Source: Isoptericola croceus
GTDB lineage: Bacteria > Actinomycetota > Actinomycetes > Actinomycetales > Cellulomonadaceae
Direction of reading: 5' to 3'
DNA length: 64,000 nt
NCBI RefSeq assembly: GCF_029382255.1
Contig: NZ_JARLLG010000013.1
Location: forward strand, 53,199 to 117,198
The translations under genes and the position numbers were made by a program. The notes below the pieces were generated by a model that searched no databases, was not told the DNA's origin, and saw nothing but the letters and a program-made list of their open reading frames with translations. Below are positions 33,332 through 40,948 of this stretch, piece by piece (positions within the stretch are counted from its first letter, which is position 1; the number at the start of each line of letters is the position of its first letter).

Positions 33332-35221
33332 TTACTCCTCGGCGGACTCGTGGCCACCGCGCAGCTCGACGGCGATCTGTTCCGCGTCGAGCAGGTCCAG
33401 CGCCCGGTTCAGCAGCGTGGAGTCGTACTTCCCGACCGACCGCACCTCGAGCAGCGCGGCACGCTGCGCCGCGATGGTCGCGAGGCGGAGCTCGAAGAAC
33501 TGCGCCGCCAGCTCCTCAGGGGTCGACTCCGCCTCGATCTCGTTCTCCTGCTCGCGCAGGACGATGTCTCGCACCCTGGCCACCACCACCGGCGAGTAGG
33601 CGGTGCCGTCCGACCGTCGCAGGCCGGGGTCGTCGAGCGTGTGGCGCGACGCGGTGTCATGGACCTCCCGCAACCCTCGCATCCCCTCGGCGAGCCGTGG
33701 TGACGCGCTGTCCGCCAGCCCGAGCCCACGCACCACCCACGGCAGCGTCCCGCCCTGCACCAGCAGGGTGCCCGCCGCGACGCCGAACGCCACGAGCACC
33801 AGCAGGGACCGCTGCGGGAAGTCGGTCGGCAGCGTCTGCGCGGCCGCCAGCGTCACGACCCCGCGCATCCCGGCCCACACGAGCACCACACCCTCGCGCG
33901 GTCCCAGCGGAGCAGCCGTGAGGTAGTCGATGTCGGCCATCTTGCGGACCGTGCGCCGTTGGAACTGCGCCATCCGAGCAGCCATGCCCTCCCGGCGCCC
34001 GTCGGCGCGCTCCTCGCGGCGACGCTCCTGCTCCGCCTGCATGCGCCGGCGCACCCGCAGCACGTCACGCCGTCGTCGTCGCTCGTCCATCTCGGCAGGC
34101 AGGCTCGACTCGTAGGCCGCGGCGAGGGTCTCGGCGTCCGTGACCGCGCCGTCATCGGTCGTCGCCGCCCTCGTGGCCTCGAGTCGCGTCCGCATCGTGC
34201 GCACGACGTCCCGGACCTGTGCGGCCCGCCGGCGACGCCGCTCCAGCAGCGCCAGCAGCGGCAGGACGAAGGCCGCGCGCACCACCACGATGCCCACCGC
34301 ACCGATGACCGCGACGCCCAAGGCGAGCGACAAGGAGCCGTGCTCCGCGCGGACGTCCTCGACCAGAGCGAACAGCTGCAGCCCCATGACCAGGAACAGC
34401 CCGCCCTCGAGCAGCACCTCGACCGTCCGCCAGTTCGACTCCTCGGAGAGCCGGTCCTGGGGCCGCAGGTGCCGGGCCGCGAGCGCGCTGGTCACCAGGC
34501 CGGCGGTCACCGCGGCGACGATCCCGGAGGCACCCAGCGCCTCGGCGGGAGCATAGGCGGCGAACGGCACGGCGAACGAGGCCGCCGTGGACAGCGCCGC
34601 GTTCCGCAGCCGGGCACGTACCCACAGGCCTGCCCGGCCGACGACGATGCCGCACGCCGCCGCGAGCAGCACGGCCTGCAGGAAGTCCCCGACCACGCTC
34701 CACACGGAGACGCTCGCCGCCGTCGCCGCGATCGCCGACCGCAGCAGCACGAGTGAGGTGGCGTCGTTGAGCAGACCTTCGCCGTCGAGCATCACCACGA
34801 CGCGCTGCGGGGCGCCCAGCTTCTTGATGATGGAGGTGGCGACGGCGTCGGTGGGGCTGACGATCGCCCCGAGCGCGATGCCGGCCGCGAGCCCGATACC
34901 GGGGACCACCGCGGTGAAGACCGCACCGATCACCACCGCCGACACCACGACGAGCAGCACCGACATGCCGCTGATCGCTGTGAAGTCCCGCCGGAAGTCC
35001 ATCGCGGGGAACGACGCCGCGGCGGCGTAGAGCAGCGCGGGCAGGACGCCGGCGAGGACGAGCTCGGGGTCGATCTCGATGGCCGGCGTCATCGGCAGGA
35101 CGCTGACGCCCACCCCGATCATGACGAGGATCAGGGGTGCGGCGACCCCGGCGCGGGGGGCGAGCGCCGTGACGGCGATGATGATCGCCACGGAGGCGAC
35201 CGCGACGAGCATGACGTCCAT
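33332..35221 (-). CDS. Cation/proton antiporter (CPA1, NhaP-like) with long cytoplasmic tail
   Basis: 629 residues. About twelve helices; ion-binding motifs SPTDAVATS (~125) and DGEGLLNDATS (~150) are those of CPA1 Na+(K+)/H+ exchangers. An unusual charged segment (~330-420; RRRRRDVLRVRRRMQAEQER) interrupts the membrane domain, and a ~110-residue acidic tail follows the last helix; both could be regulatory. ATG at 35221 is 7 nt behind TACGTT, preferred over an in-frame TTG at 35230. Confidence 0.92.
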   Translation of the reverse strand: MDVMLVAVASVAIIIAVTALAPRAGVAAPLILVMIGVGVSVLPMTPAIEIDPELVLAGVLPALLYAAAASFPAMDFRRDFTAISGMSVLLVVVSAVVIGAVFTAVVPGIGLAAGIALGAIVSPTDAVATSIIKKLGAPQRVVVMLDGEGLLNDATSLVLLRSAIAATAASVSVWSVVGDFLQAVLLAAACGIVVGRAGLWVRARLRNAALSTAASFAVPFAAYAPAEALGASGIVAAVTAGLVTSALAARHLRPQDRLSEESNWRTVEVLLEGGLFLVMGLQLFALVEDVRAEHGSLSLALGVAVIGAVGIVVVRAAFVLPLLALLERRRRRAAQVRDVVRTMRTRLEATRAATTDDGAVTDAETLAAAYESSLPAEMDERRRRRDVLRVRRRMQAEQERRREERADGRREGMAARMAQFQRRTVRKMADIDYLTAAPLGPREGVVLVWAGMRGVVTLAAAQTLPTDFPQRSLLVLVAFGVAAGTLLVQGGTLPWVVRGLGLADSASPRLAEGMRGLREVHDTASRHTLDDPGLRRSDGTAYSPVVVARVRDIVLREQENEIEAESTPEELAAQFFELRLATIAAQRAALLEVRSVGKYDSTLLNRALDLLDAEQIAVELRGGHESAEE

Positions 35222-35228
35222 GGCGTTC

Positions 35229-35234
35229 AACGTA
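35229..35234 (-). promoter_or_regulatory. -10 element, leaderless promoter of the antiporter
   Basis: On the minus strand TACGTT lies 7 nt before the ATG at 35221. Confidence 0.45.
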
Positions 35235-35260
35235 GGCGGATCGGGGCGGTTGCGCGGGCC

Positions 35261-35310
35261 GAGCGCTACCTCAGCGGGCCGAGCGCTACCTTGCCGGTCC
35301 CAGCGCTACC
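35261..35310. repeat. Three 20-bp direct repeats carrying AGCGCTACC at a gene end
   Basis: AGCGCTACC begins at 35262, 35282 and 35302, a strict 20-bp period. On the minus strand each unit reads GGTAGCGCT and offers a TAG in a different frame; the nuclease-family gene stops at the middle one (35286-35288). Confidence 0.75.
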
Positions 35311-36206
35311 TCGGCGGAGTGGGTGAGCTCCGTCCAGCCCGACGGCGGCCGGCGGCCGGCGGTGCGCGGTTCGAGCGGGCGCGCGGGCGGCGCTCCACGG
35401 ACGTCGGCGTCCACCAGAGGGCCGAGGTCCAGCGCGGTCAGTGGCTCGACGTCGGCCACCGGCACCTGGAACGTCCGGAACGGTCCGAGCGGAGGGACGT
35501 TGCCGACGGCGAGCGCCCGCCCCGTCGCGGTGCTCAGCTCGGCGTCGGTGAGCTGGGGCGTCTGGTCGAGCACGAACGCCGCGGACCGCAGGACGAGCGC
35601 GGCCGGAGCGCCGCCGTCGGCGGAGGTCCCGGCGTCGGCCGCACCCTGGAAGGTCGTGGCCCACGCGACGACCTTCCAGAACTGCCGGGGCAGGGCGACC
35701 CCGCGGTAGACAGGGTCGGAGCCCAGGAACACGCACCCGGTGTGGACGACGATCCGGTGGCGGTGGCTGCCGGCGTACTCGAGCACGTGGTCCTCGAGGC
35801 CGTTCCACAGCTCCTTCGACTGGTTGAACGCGTCGACCTGCGGGGCGGCGTTGGTGTAGACGAAGGTGGCCTCGCCGGCCTCGCGGGCCTCCTCGACCGT
35901 GCCCCACATGGGGTCGAGCCGGCGTACGAGGTGACCGCGGTCGAGCGGGTTGTGGCGGTAGAGCTCGTTGCCCGCCTGCTCCTCCGGGGGTGCCTGCGGG
36001 TCGAGCCGCCACGACCCCGACCTGGGCAGCGGCTGGAGCCGCTCGCCGTCCACCGTGCAGGCGGTCGCGGCGGCGAGCCGGCGCCGTGGGTCGAGCAGGA
36101 CGCTGAAGCGGGGGTGGTCGAGCTGTCGCAGCGCACGGTCGGCGGTCGGCAGCGGGACCCGGACGACGGCGTCGGGGCCGAGGAACTGTGCGTCGTAGCC
36201 GGTCAC
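35286..36206 (-). CDS. DNA/RNA non-specific endonuclease family protein (betabeta-alpha-metal, NUC1-like)
   Basis: 306 residues. The catalytic DRGH of the NUC1/EndA family is intact (D89-R90-G91-H92, in NPLDRGHLVRRLDP), and a metal-ligand Asn candidate lies in FNQSKELWNGLEDHVLEY. No signal peptide is visible from the GTG at 36206, so it is predicted cytoplasmic, unlike most bacterial homologues, which are secreted; a missing export signal or an inhibitor might explain tolerance. The start is uncertain (other GTG codons upstream). It shares the upstream region with PadR. Confidence 0.8.
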   Translation of the reverse strand: MTGYDAQFLGPDAVVRVPLPTADRALRQLDHPRFSVLLDPRRRLAAATACTVDGERLQPLPRSGSWRLDPQAPPEEQAGNELYRHNPLDRGHLVRRLDPMWGTVEEAREAGEATFVYTNAAPQVDAFNQSKELWNGLEDHVLEYAGSHRHRIVVHTGCVFLGSDPVYRGVALPRQFWKVVAWATTFQGAADAGTSADGGAPAALVLRSAAFVLDQTPQLTDAELSTATGRALAVGNVPPLGPFRTFQVPVADVEPLTALDLGPLVDADVRGAPPARPLEPRTAGRRPPSGWTELTHSAEVALGPAR

Positions 36207-36240
36207 GGGTCCGAGCCAACCATGCCCGCGCGAAACATTG

Positions 36241-36272
36241 TCAACGATATATCGTTGATGTATCTTCGATAC
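36241..36272. promoter_or_regulatory. Operator-like palindromes upstream of padR
   Basis: An 18-bp perfect palindrome TCAACGATATATCGTTGA (36241-36258) is followed by GTATC-TTC-GATAC (36260-36272). This A/T-rich patch stands out in a GC-rich region and lies between divergent genes, 49-80 bp before the PadR ATG. Auto-regulation by PadR is the likely use; the divergent nuclease gene may share it. Confidence 0.7.
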
Positions 36273-36320
36273 GTCGGGTCGAGCACACGGCTCCCCGATC
36301 CACCACACAGGAGAACAACC

Positions 36321-36935
36321 ATGCGCACCCCTCGAACCCCCTCCCCCGACCCCTTCGACCTGCCCGACGGTCGCCGACGCCGGGGCGACCACCCGCGCGG
36401 CGGCCGCGGACGACGCGGCGGCTTCGACGCCGGCTGGGAGACCGGGCCGCGCGGCGGTCGCGGCCACGGCGGCCCGGGCGGACGGCGCGGCGGCGGACGC
36501 CGCGGACGCGGTCAGATGCGCGCCGCGATCCTGCTCCTCCTCGCCGAGGAGCCCAAGCACGGCTACCAGATCATCACCGACCTCGCCGAGCGGTCCGAGG
36601 GCGGCTGGCAGCCCAGCCCGGGCGCCGTCTACCCGGCGATCGCCCAGCTCCAGGACGAAGGCCTCGTCGAGGTGGCCGACGACGGCGGTCGCCGCCTCGC
36701 GTCGCTCACCGACGCCGGGCGCGAGCACGTCGAGGCGCACCGCGACGAGCTCGGCACCCCGTGGGAGCAGACCGGTCCCCGCGGGCCGGGCCGCGAGCTG
36801 CACGGTGCGATGCGTTCCCTCGGCGGCGCCGTCGAGCAGGTCGCCCGCACCGGCACGCCGGAGCAGGCCACGGCGACCGCGGAGATCCTCGCCGCCGCCC
36901 GCCGCGACGTCTACCTGCTCCTCGCCGGCGAGTGA
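36321..36935 (+). CDS. PadR-family transcriptional regulator with Gly/Arg-rich N-terminal extension
   Basis: 204 residues. A disordered, Gly/Arg/Asp-rich extension covers residues ~17-65, then the PadR winged helix starts at M66 (AAILLLLAEEPKHGYQIITD; PGAVYPAIAQLQDEGLVE). A short C-terminal helix for dimerisation follows. PadR proteins repress until they bind a ligand. CAGGAG ribosome-binding site; operator-like palindromes at 36241-36272. Confidence 0.9.
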   Translation: MRTPRTPSPDPFDLPDGRRRRGDHPRGGRGRRGGFDAGWETGPRGGRGHGGPGGRRGGGRRGRGQMRAAILLLLAEEPKHGYQIITDLAERSEGGWQPSPGAVYPAIAQLQDEGLVEVADDGGRRLASLTDAGREHVEAHRDELGTPWEQTGPRGPGRELHGAMRSLGGAVEQVARTGTPEQATATAEILAAARRDVYLLLAGE

Positions 36936-36961
36936 ACCCCGCCGGCGCGTGACCCCGCGAC

Positions 36962-37567
36962 TCAGCCGGGGAAGGTGCCGGTCGCCCGGGCATCGGCGAG
37001 GACGTCCGTCCACCAGCCCAGCTCCGCCAGCGCCCCGGTGAGCTCCCGCGCCGTCCGGGCGTCCGGCACGAAGCGCTCCGCGTCGTCCAGGCTCTCCCAC
37101 GGGGCGCGCAGCCCTGCCGCGCGACGGGTGGTGACGACGTGCAGCTCGCCCAGGACGCCCCGCAGGTGGTCGATCGCCGCGTGACCACCGTGCACGCCAT
37201 AGGCGACGACCGTCGCGGGCTTGAGCTTCCACTCGGCGTAGTGCCAGTCGATCAGGCGCTTGAGCGAGGCCGGGAACGAACGGTTGTACTCGGGCGTGAC
37301 GAACACGAAGGCGTCCGCGGCGGCGATCCGCTCCGCCACCCCGGTCGACGGCCCGCCGCCGGGGTAGAGCTCGCTGTCGTCCGGCAGCACGGTGTCGGCC
37401 AGGTCGATCAGGTCGACGTCGGACCTGCCGTCGTCATCGAGCGCACTCGTCACCCAGTCGGCGATCGTCGGGCTCAGCCGGTCCTTGCGGACGCTGGCCG
37501 AGACGACCGCGACGCGGCGGCGCGTGGAGGGGAGCTCGGTCTCGTGATGCTGCGCTGTGATGGTCAT
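36962..37567 (-). CDS. NADPH-dependent FMN reductase-type flavoprotein
   Basis: 201 residues, flavodoxin-like fold. VVSASVRKDRLSPTIADWV contains the phosphate-binding loop, and FVTPEYNRSFPASLKRLIDW is the family signature. The enzyme reduces FMN, quinones or azo/nitro compounds with NAD(P)H. ATG at 37567 (leaderless geometry, see the dyad at 37585-37605). It is divergent from a MerR gene and carries the same upstream dyad as the gene at 38089, so both are probably targets of that MerR protein. Confidence 0.9.
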   Translation of the reverse strand: MTITAQHHETELPSTRRRVAVVSASVRKDRLSPTIADWVTSALDDDGRSDVDLIDLADTVLPDDSELYPGGGPSTGVAERIAAADAFVFVTPEYNRSFPASLKRLIDWHYAEWKLKPATVVAYGVHGGHAAIDHLRGVLGELHVVTTRRAAGLRAPWESLDDAERFVPDARTARELTGALAELGWWTDVLADARATGTFPG

Positions 37568-37584
37568 GACGGCGATGCTGCAGG

Positions 37585-37605
37585 TTGAACAAATGGTGAA
37601 GTCAA
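37585..37605 (-). promoter_or_regulatory. MerR-type operator/promoter for the FMN reductase gene
   Basis: A 21-bp dyad with TTGA/TCAA ends. Read on the minus strand it starts at TTGACT (-35-like) 38 nt before the ATG at 37567, and continues TTCACCATTTGTTCAAC. The same block with few changes, at nearly the same distance, precedes the gene at 38089. Confidence 0.7.
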
Positions 37606-37631
37606 GTCGTGGGCGTGCGAGGATCGTCGAC

Positions 37632-38030
37632 ATGACCCGCACCGCCCCGGAAGCCCCGCACCACACCGCCGTCCACGCCGTCAGCGAGGTGGCCGCCGCC
37701 AGCGGCGTGGCCCCCTCGGCAGTGCGGTTCTACGAGAAGCACGGCGTCGTCCGTGCCGTCCGGACCTCGGGCAACCAGCGCCGCTTCGACGACTCCGCGG
37801 CCTGCCGGATCCAGGTCGCCAAGCTCGCCCAGCGCGTCGGCCTGACCGTCCGCGAGATCGCCGACCTGTACGCCGACCTTCCCGCCGACCCCCGGCCGGA
37901 GGACTGGGCACGCATCGCCGAACAGCTCGTCGTCGAGGCGCAGCGTCGCGTGGCCGACCTGCGGGCCGGGCTCGACGTCCTGGCGACCGACACCAAGCTC
38001 TGCGAGATCGGCGCCTCCCTGGACTCCTGA
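37632..38030 (+). CDS. MerR-family transcriptional regulator
   Basis: 132 residues. HTH at ~18-40 (VSEVAAASGVAPSAVRFYEK) and NQRRFDDSA wing, then a dimerisation coiled coil and a very short effector end with one Cys (DTKLCEIGASL). It lacks the four-cysteine Fe-S cluster motif of SoxR and the three-cysteine site of MerR, so the signal is not obvious. Two matching dyads (37585-37605 and 38052-38072) lie next to the gene on either side, implying it controls the genes at 36962-37567 and 38089-39252. Confidence 0.9.
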   Translation: MTRTAPEAPHHTAVHAVSEVAAASGVAPSAVRFYEKHGVVRAVRTSGNQRRFDDSAACRIQVAKLAQRVGLTVREIADLYADLPADPRPEDWARIAEQLVVEAQRRVADLRAGLDVLATDTKLCEIGASLDS

Positions 38031-38051
38031 CGACCTGCGGCACGACGGCGC

Positions 38052-38072
38052 TTGACCTCAACATAAGTTCAA
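38052..38072 (+). promoter_or_regulatory. MerR-type operator/promoter for the erythromycin-esterase-like gene
   Basis: Starts TTGACC, then TCAACATAAGTTCAA; the dyad ends are TTGA and TCAA. TTGAC is 37 nt before the ATG at 38089, leaving no room for a leader. Closely similar to the site at 37585-37605. Confidence 0.7.
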
Positions 38073-38088
38073 CGTCCAGGCTGGCCGC

Positions 38089-39252
38089 ATGAGCAACCAC
38101 ACAGCCCCCAGCACCTCCGTCACCACCGCGCTCCAGGAGTGGATCGCGGACCAGCCGAGCACCGCCGATCCCGGCCTCGTCGCCGGGCTCGTGGCCCAGG
38201 CCGACGTCGTCGGTCTCGCGACCAGCACCCGTGAGGCGGCCGAGCCGTTCCGGTTCGTCGACCGCGCCACGCGACTCCTGCTCGAGCAGGGCTTCAGCAC
38301 CCTGGCACTGCTCGAGAACCCTCGGGTCACCCACCTCTACGACCGGTACGTCACCGGCGGGGACGTCGACGTCGACCAGGCGCTCGCCCAGGCGTGGGGC
38401 CCCTGGCGGACCCGGGCGATGCGCGACGCACTCACCTGGCTGCGCGAGCACAACGCGGGCCGCGAGACCCCCGTCCGCGTCGTCGGGCTCGGGGAGACCC
38501 AGGCCAGCCCGGACGACTACGACCGCATCGCCGAGCTCCTCGGATCGATCGACGAGGCAGCAGCCGCCCAGGTCAAGGAGAGGCTCGACGTCATCCGCGT
38601 CGCCCACGCCGGCGGGGAGCACGTCGAGCACGCCCGCGGGAGGCACCCCGGCACGCCGTTCGTCGAGATCGCCCGTTCCGCGCGGGGCATCGCCGCCGCG
38701 CTGGCGCCGAGCACCGCCCGGGACGCGGCCCTGGAGCTGCTGGACATCGTGGTCCGCTTCCACGCGGAGGCGCCCGGTACCAGCTTCCATGCCGGATGGG
38801 AGGCGCAGGCGGCCGAGCGGCTCCTCGACCACGCCCGCCGCACCGGGGACCGGATCGTCTTCTGGGAGGGTGGCGCCCACGTCCTGCCCGGATCGGGCTC
38901 CGGGATCAGTGCACACCTGCGGGCCGCGCTGGGCGACGGCTACGCGACGGTCCACGTCACCTTCGCCGAGGGCCGTATCGACCGGACCGAGATCCCGCCC
39001 GCCCGGCCCGACTCGATCGAGGCGCACCTCGCCCGTCCCGGCGGTGCGCGCACCGTCCACCTCCGCGCGGAGGTGCCGCAGGACGTCGCCGCACAGCTCG
39101 CCGGGCCCTGGCCGACCCGCATCATCTCCGGGGTCTACGACCCCGCGCGGGACGGCGAGCACTACCTCGACCTGCCGTCCCTGACGGACGCCGCCGACGT
39201 CCTCGTGCACCTGCCGGCCGTCACGCCCATCGACGTGCACGAGGGCCCGTGA
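38089..39252 (+). CDS. Erythromycin-esterase-like protein lacking the usual catalytic motif
   Basis: 387 residues with the EreA/EreB-like fold signals: a VVGLATSTREAAEPFRFVD block where active enzymes have GEATHG, a helix with ATRLLLEQGFSTLALLENPR, and RIVFWEGGAHVLPGSGSGIS corresponding to the WAHNAHV region. The catalytic histidine of GEATHG is missing here (ATSTRE), so macrolide esterase activity is unlikely. It is controlled by a MerR-type promoter shared with an FMN reductase, so a role in detoxification is plausible but unproven. Confidence 0.78.
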   Translation: MSNHTAPSTSVTTALQEWIADQPSTADPGLVAGLVAQADVVGLATSTREAAEPFRFVDRATRLLLEQGFSTLALLENPRVTHLYDRYVTGGDVDVDQALAQAWGPWRTRAMRDALTWLREHNAGRETPVRVVGLGETQASPDDYDRIAELLGSIDEAAAAQVKERLDVIRVAHAGGEHVEHARGRHPGTPFVEIARSARGIAAALAPSTARDAALELLDIVVRFHAEAPGTSFHAGWEAQAAERLLDHARRTGDRIVFWEGGAHVLPGSGSGISAHLRAALGDGYATVHVTFAEGRIDRTEIPPARPDSIEAHLARPGGARTVHLRAEVPQDVAAQLAGPWPTRIISGVYDPARDGEHYLDLPSLTDAADVLVHLPAVTPIDVHEGP

Positions 39253-39253
39253 C

Positions 39254-40936
39254 CTAGGAGGTGAGCTCGGTGGTGAAGCCCGCGAGCCCCGCGGGCCACC
39301 ACCGCAGCAGGTGCCCGTCGACGGCGACGTCGACGCCCCACCCCTCCTGGGGAAGGTCGGCGGACCACAGGTCCTCGCCCGTGGAGGCGTCGACGGCCTG
39401 CCAGCGCGAGACCACCTCGACATCGGTGTACGTGGGGACGACGAGCGCGACCACGTGGCCGTCGGTGAACACCGACTGCACCTGACCGCTGCGGCCGTCG
39501 GCGAGCGCCGCGTGCGGCTCCACGACGTCGGCGCGCACCCACCGGACCTCGCCCGTGGCCAGGTCGAGCCCGACCACCCGGTCACGTTCGTCCAGCACGA
39601 CGGCGGTCGCCCCGGCCCGGGCAAGATAGCTCGTGACGGACAGGCCGACCGACCACACCGTCTCCCCGTCCGGCCCGACGGCCCACGTCTGGCCGTCACC
39701 GGTCACCAGCCGACGCTCGTCCGGCCGGCCGTCCGTGGCACGCGGGTCCAGCAGGCGGCCCCGGACGGTGTACTGGTGCGCGCCCTCGGCATCCAGCACC
39801 TGGAACTCCCACGGTGTGCGGCCCCACTCCCCCGCGGAGACCACGAACCCACCGTCCACCAGCGGACGCACGCGCCGGACCACCTCGCCGTCGGCGTCCT
39901 GCAGGCCGGTGAGGTCGAGCCGCTGGCCGTCCGGGGTGAAGTACGCCAGGACCCCGCACCCCGAGAACCCGACCAGGCGCCCGCTGACCATGTGCTCGAC
40001 GTCGCCGCGACGATCGAGCTCGGCGTTGCGGCCCCCGGTGCTCCAGCGCACGCACTGGGAGGAGTCGATCACGTCCCCGAACGGCACGACCTCGGACCAC
40101 CGCTCGGCACCCGTGACGGAGTCGGTCGACCGGACCTCGAGGTCGTACCCGTCGTCGATCTCGCCCACGACCGTCAGGTTCGTCATCGGGTCACCCTGCA
40201 GGTCGACGTCGACGTCCTCCGGGTCGCCGACCCAGGTCGCGGTGAGCACGCTGCCCCCAGGGCCGGGCACCACGACGTCGTGGTCCTCGGTCACGACCCG
40301 CCGCCCCAGCACGGTGCCGTCCGGGTCGACGGTGATCACCGTCACCTCCCCGGACACCGCTCGCCCGACGCACACCACCTGCGCCGTCGCGGTCAGCTCG
40401 ACGGTCTCGGCCCAGAAGGCCAGCCCGGGCCCGCACGTCGCCGCCCGGTCCACCAGGTCCACGGTCCAGCGCCGCTGCCCCGTCACCAGGTCCACGCCGA
40501 GGAGCTCGCCGTACCGGTGGACGGCGGCGACGTCGCCCGTCACGGCGACCAGCCCGCCCGGCGTCCGCACCCCGACCTCGCTGTCCTCCAGCCGCCACGC
40601 CTCGGCAGGAGGGCCGGTCAGGTTCACCAGACCGCCGGCAGCGGCACGCAGGTCCGCGGAGCGCGCACGGTCGACGACGCCGTCGACCACCACGACCGCC
40701 CCGACCAGGGTGGCGGCCACGACGACCGCCCCGAACCGGACCCGCCGCGACAGGCCCCGCCACCGCCGGATCCAGCGGGACAGCGCGCCGGGGGCGGGCG
40801 GAGGGCCAGGGTCGACGACGGTCGTTGCCTCGGGCAGGTCCGGCCCGGCCGCAGGGGATCCAGCGGCCTCCGTGCCGTCGTCGGGCACGAGGTCGAACGT
40901 GTAGGCCCCCTCAGGGGCACGACGCCGTCGCCCCAC
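39254..40936 (-). CDS. Membrane-anchored PQQ-like beta-propeller protein, paralogue 1
   Basis: 560 residues: cytoplasmic N-terminus (~65 residues, Pro-rich), one helix (~68-90, RFGAVVVAATLVGAVVVVDG), then an external PQQ-like beta-propeller with repeated blocks such as LGVDLVTGQRRWTVDL, VGLDLATGEVRWVRAD and VDASTGEDLWSADL. No PQQ/quinohaemoprotein catalytic residues recognised; probably a binding or scaffold propeller of the BamB type. GTG at 40936, 6 nt behind TAACGT. Tandem with a paralogue upstream. Confidence 0.85.
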   Translation of the reverse strand: MGRRRRAPEGAYTFDLVPDDGTEAAGSPAAGPDLPEATTVVDPGPPPAPGALSRWIRRWRGLSRRVRFGAVVVAATLVGAVVVVDGVVDRARSADLRAAAGGLVNLTGPPAEAWRLEDSEVGVRTPGGLVAVTGDVAAVHRYGELLGVDLVTGQRRWTVDLVDRAATCGPGLAFWAETVELTATAQVVCVGRAVSGEVTVITVDPDGTVLGRRVVTEDHDVVVPGPGGSVLTATWVGDPEDVDVDLQGDPMTNLTVVGEIDDGYDLEVRSTDSVTGAERWSEVVPFGDVIDSSQCVRWSTGGRNAELDRRGDVEHMVSGRLVGFSGCGVLAYFTPDGQRLDLTGLQDADGEVVRRVRPLVDGGFVVSAGEWGRTPWEFQVLDAEGAHQYTVRGRLLDPRATDGRPDERRLVTGDGQTWAVGPDGETVWSVGLSVTSYLARAGATAVVLDERDRVVGLDLATGEVRWVRADVVEPHAALADGRSGQVQSVFTDGHVVALVVPTYTDVEVVSRWQAVDASTGEDLWSADLPQEGWGVDVAVDGHLLRWWPAGLAGFTTELTS

Positions 40937-40942
40937 TCCCCG

Positions 40943-40948
40943 ACGTTA
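40943..40948 (-). promoter_or_regulatory. -10 element, leaderless promoter of propeller paralogue 1
   Basis: On the minus strand TAACGT lies 6 nt before the GTG at 40936. It sits inside the 9-bp gap after, and the end of, the upstream paralogue. Confidence 0.45.
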
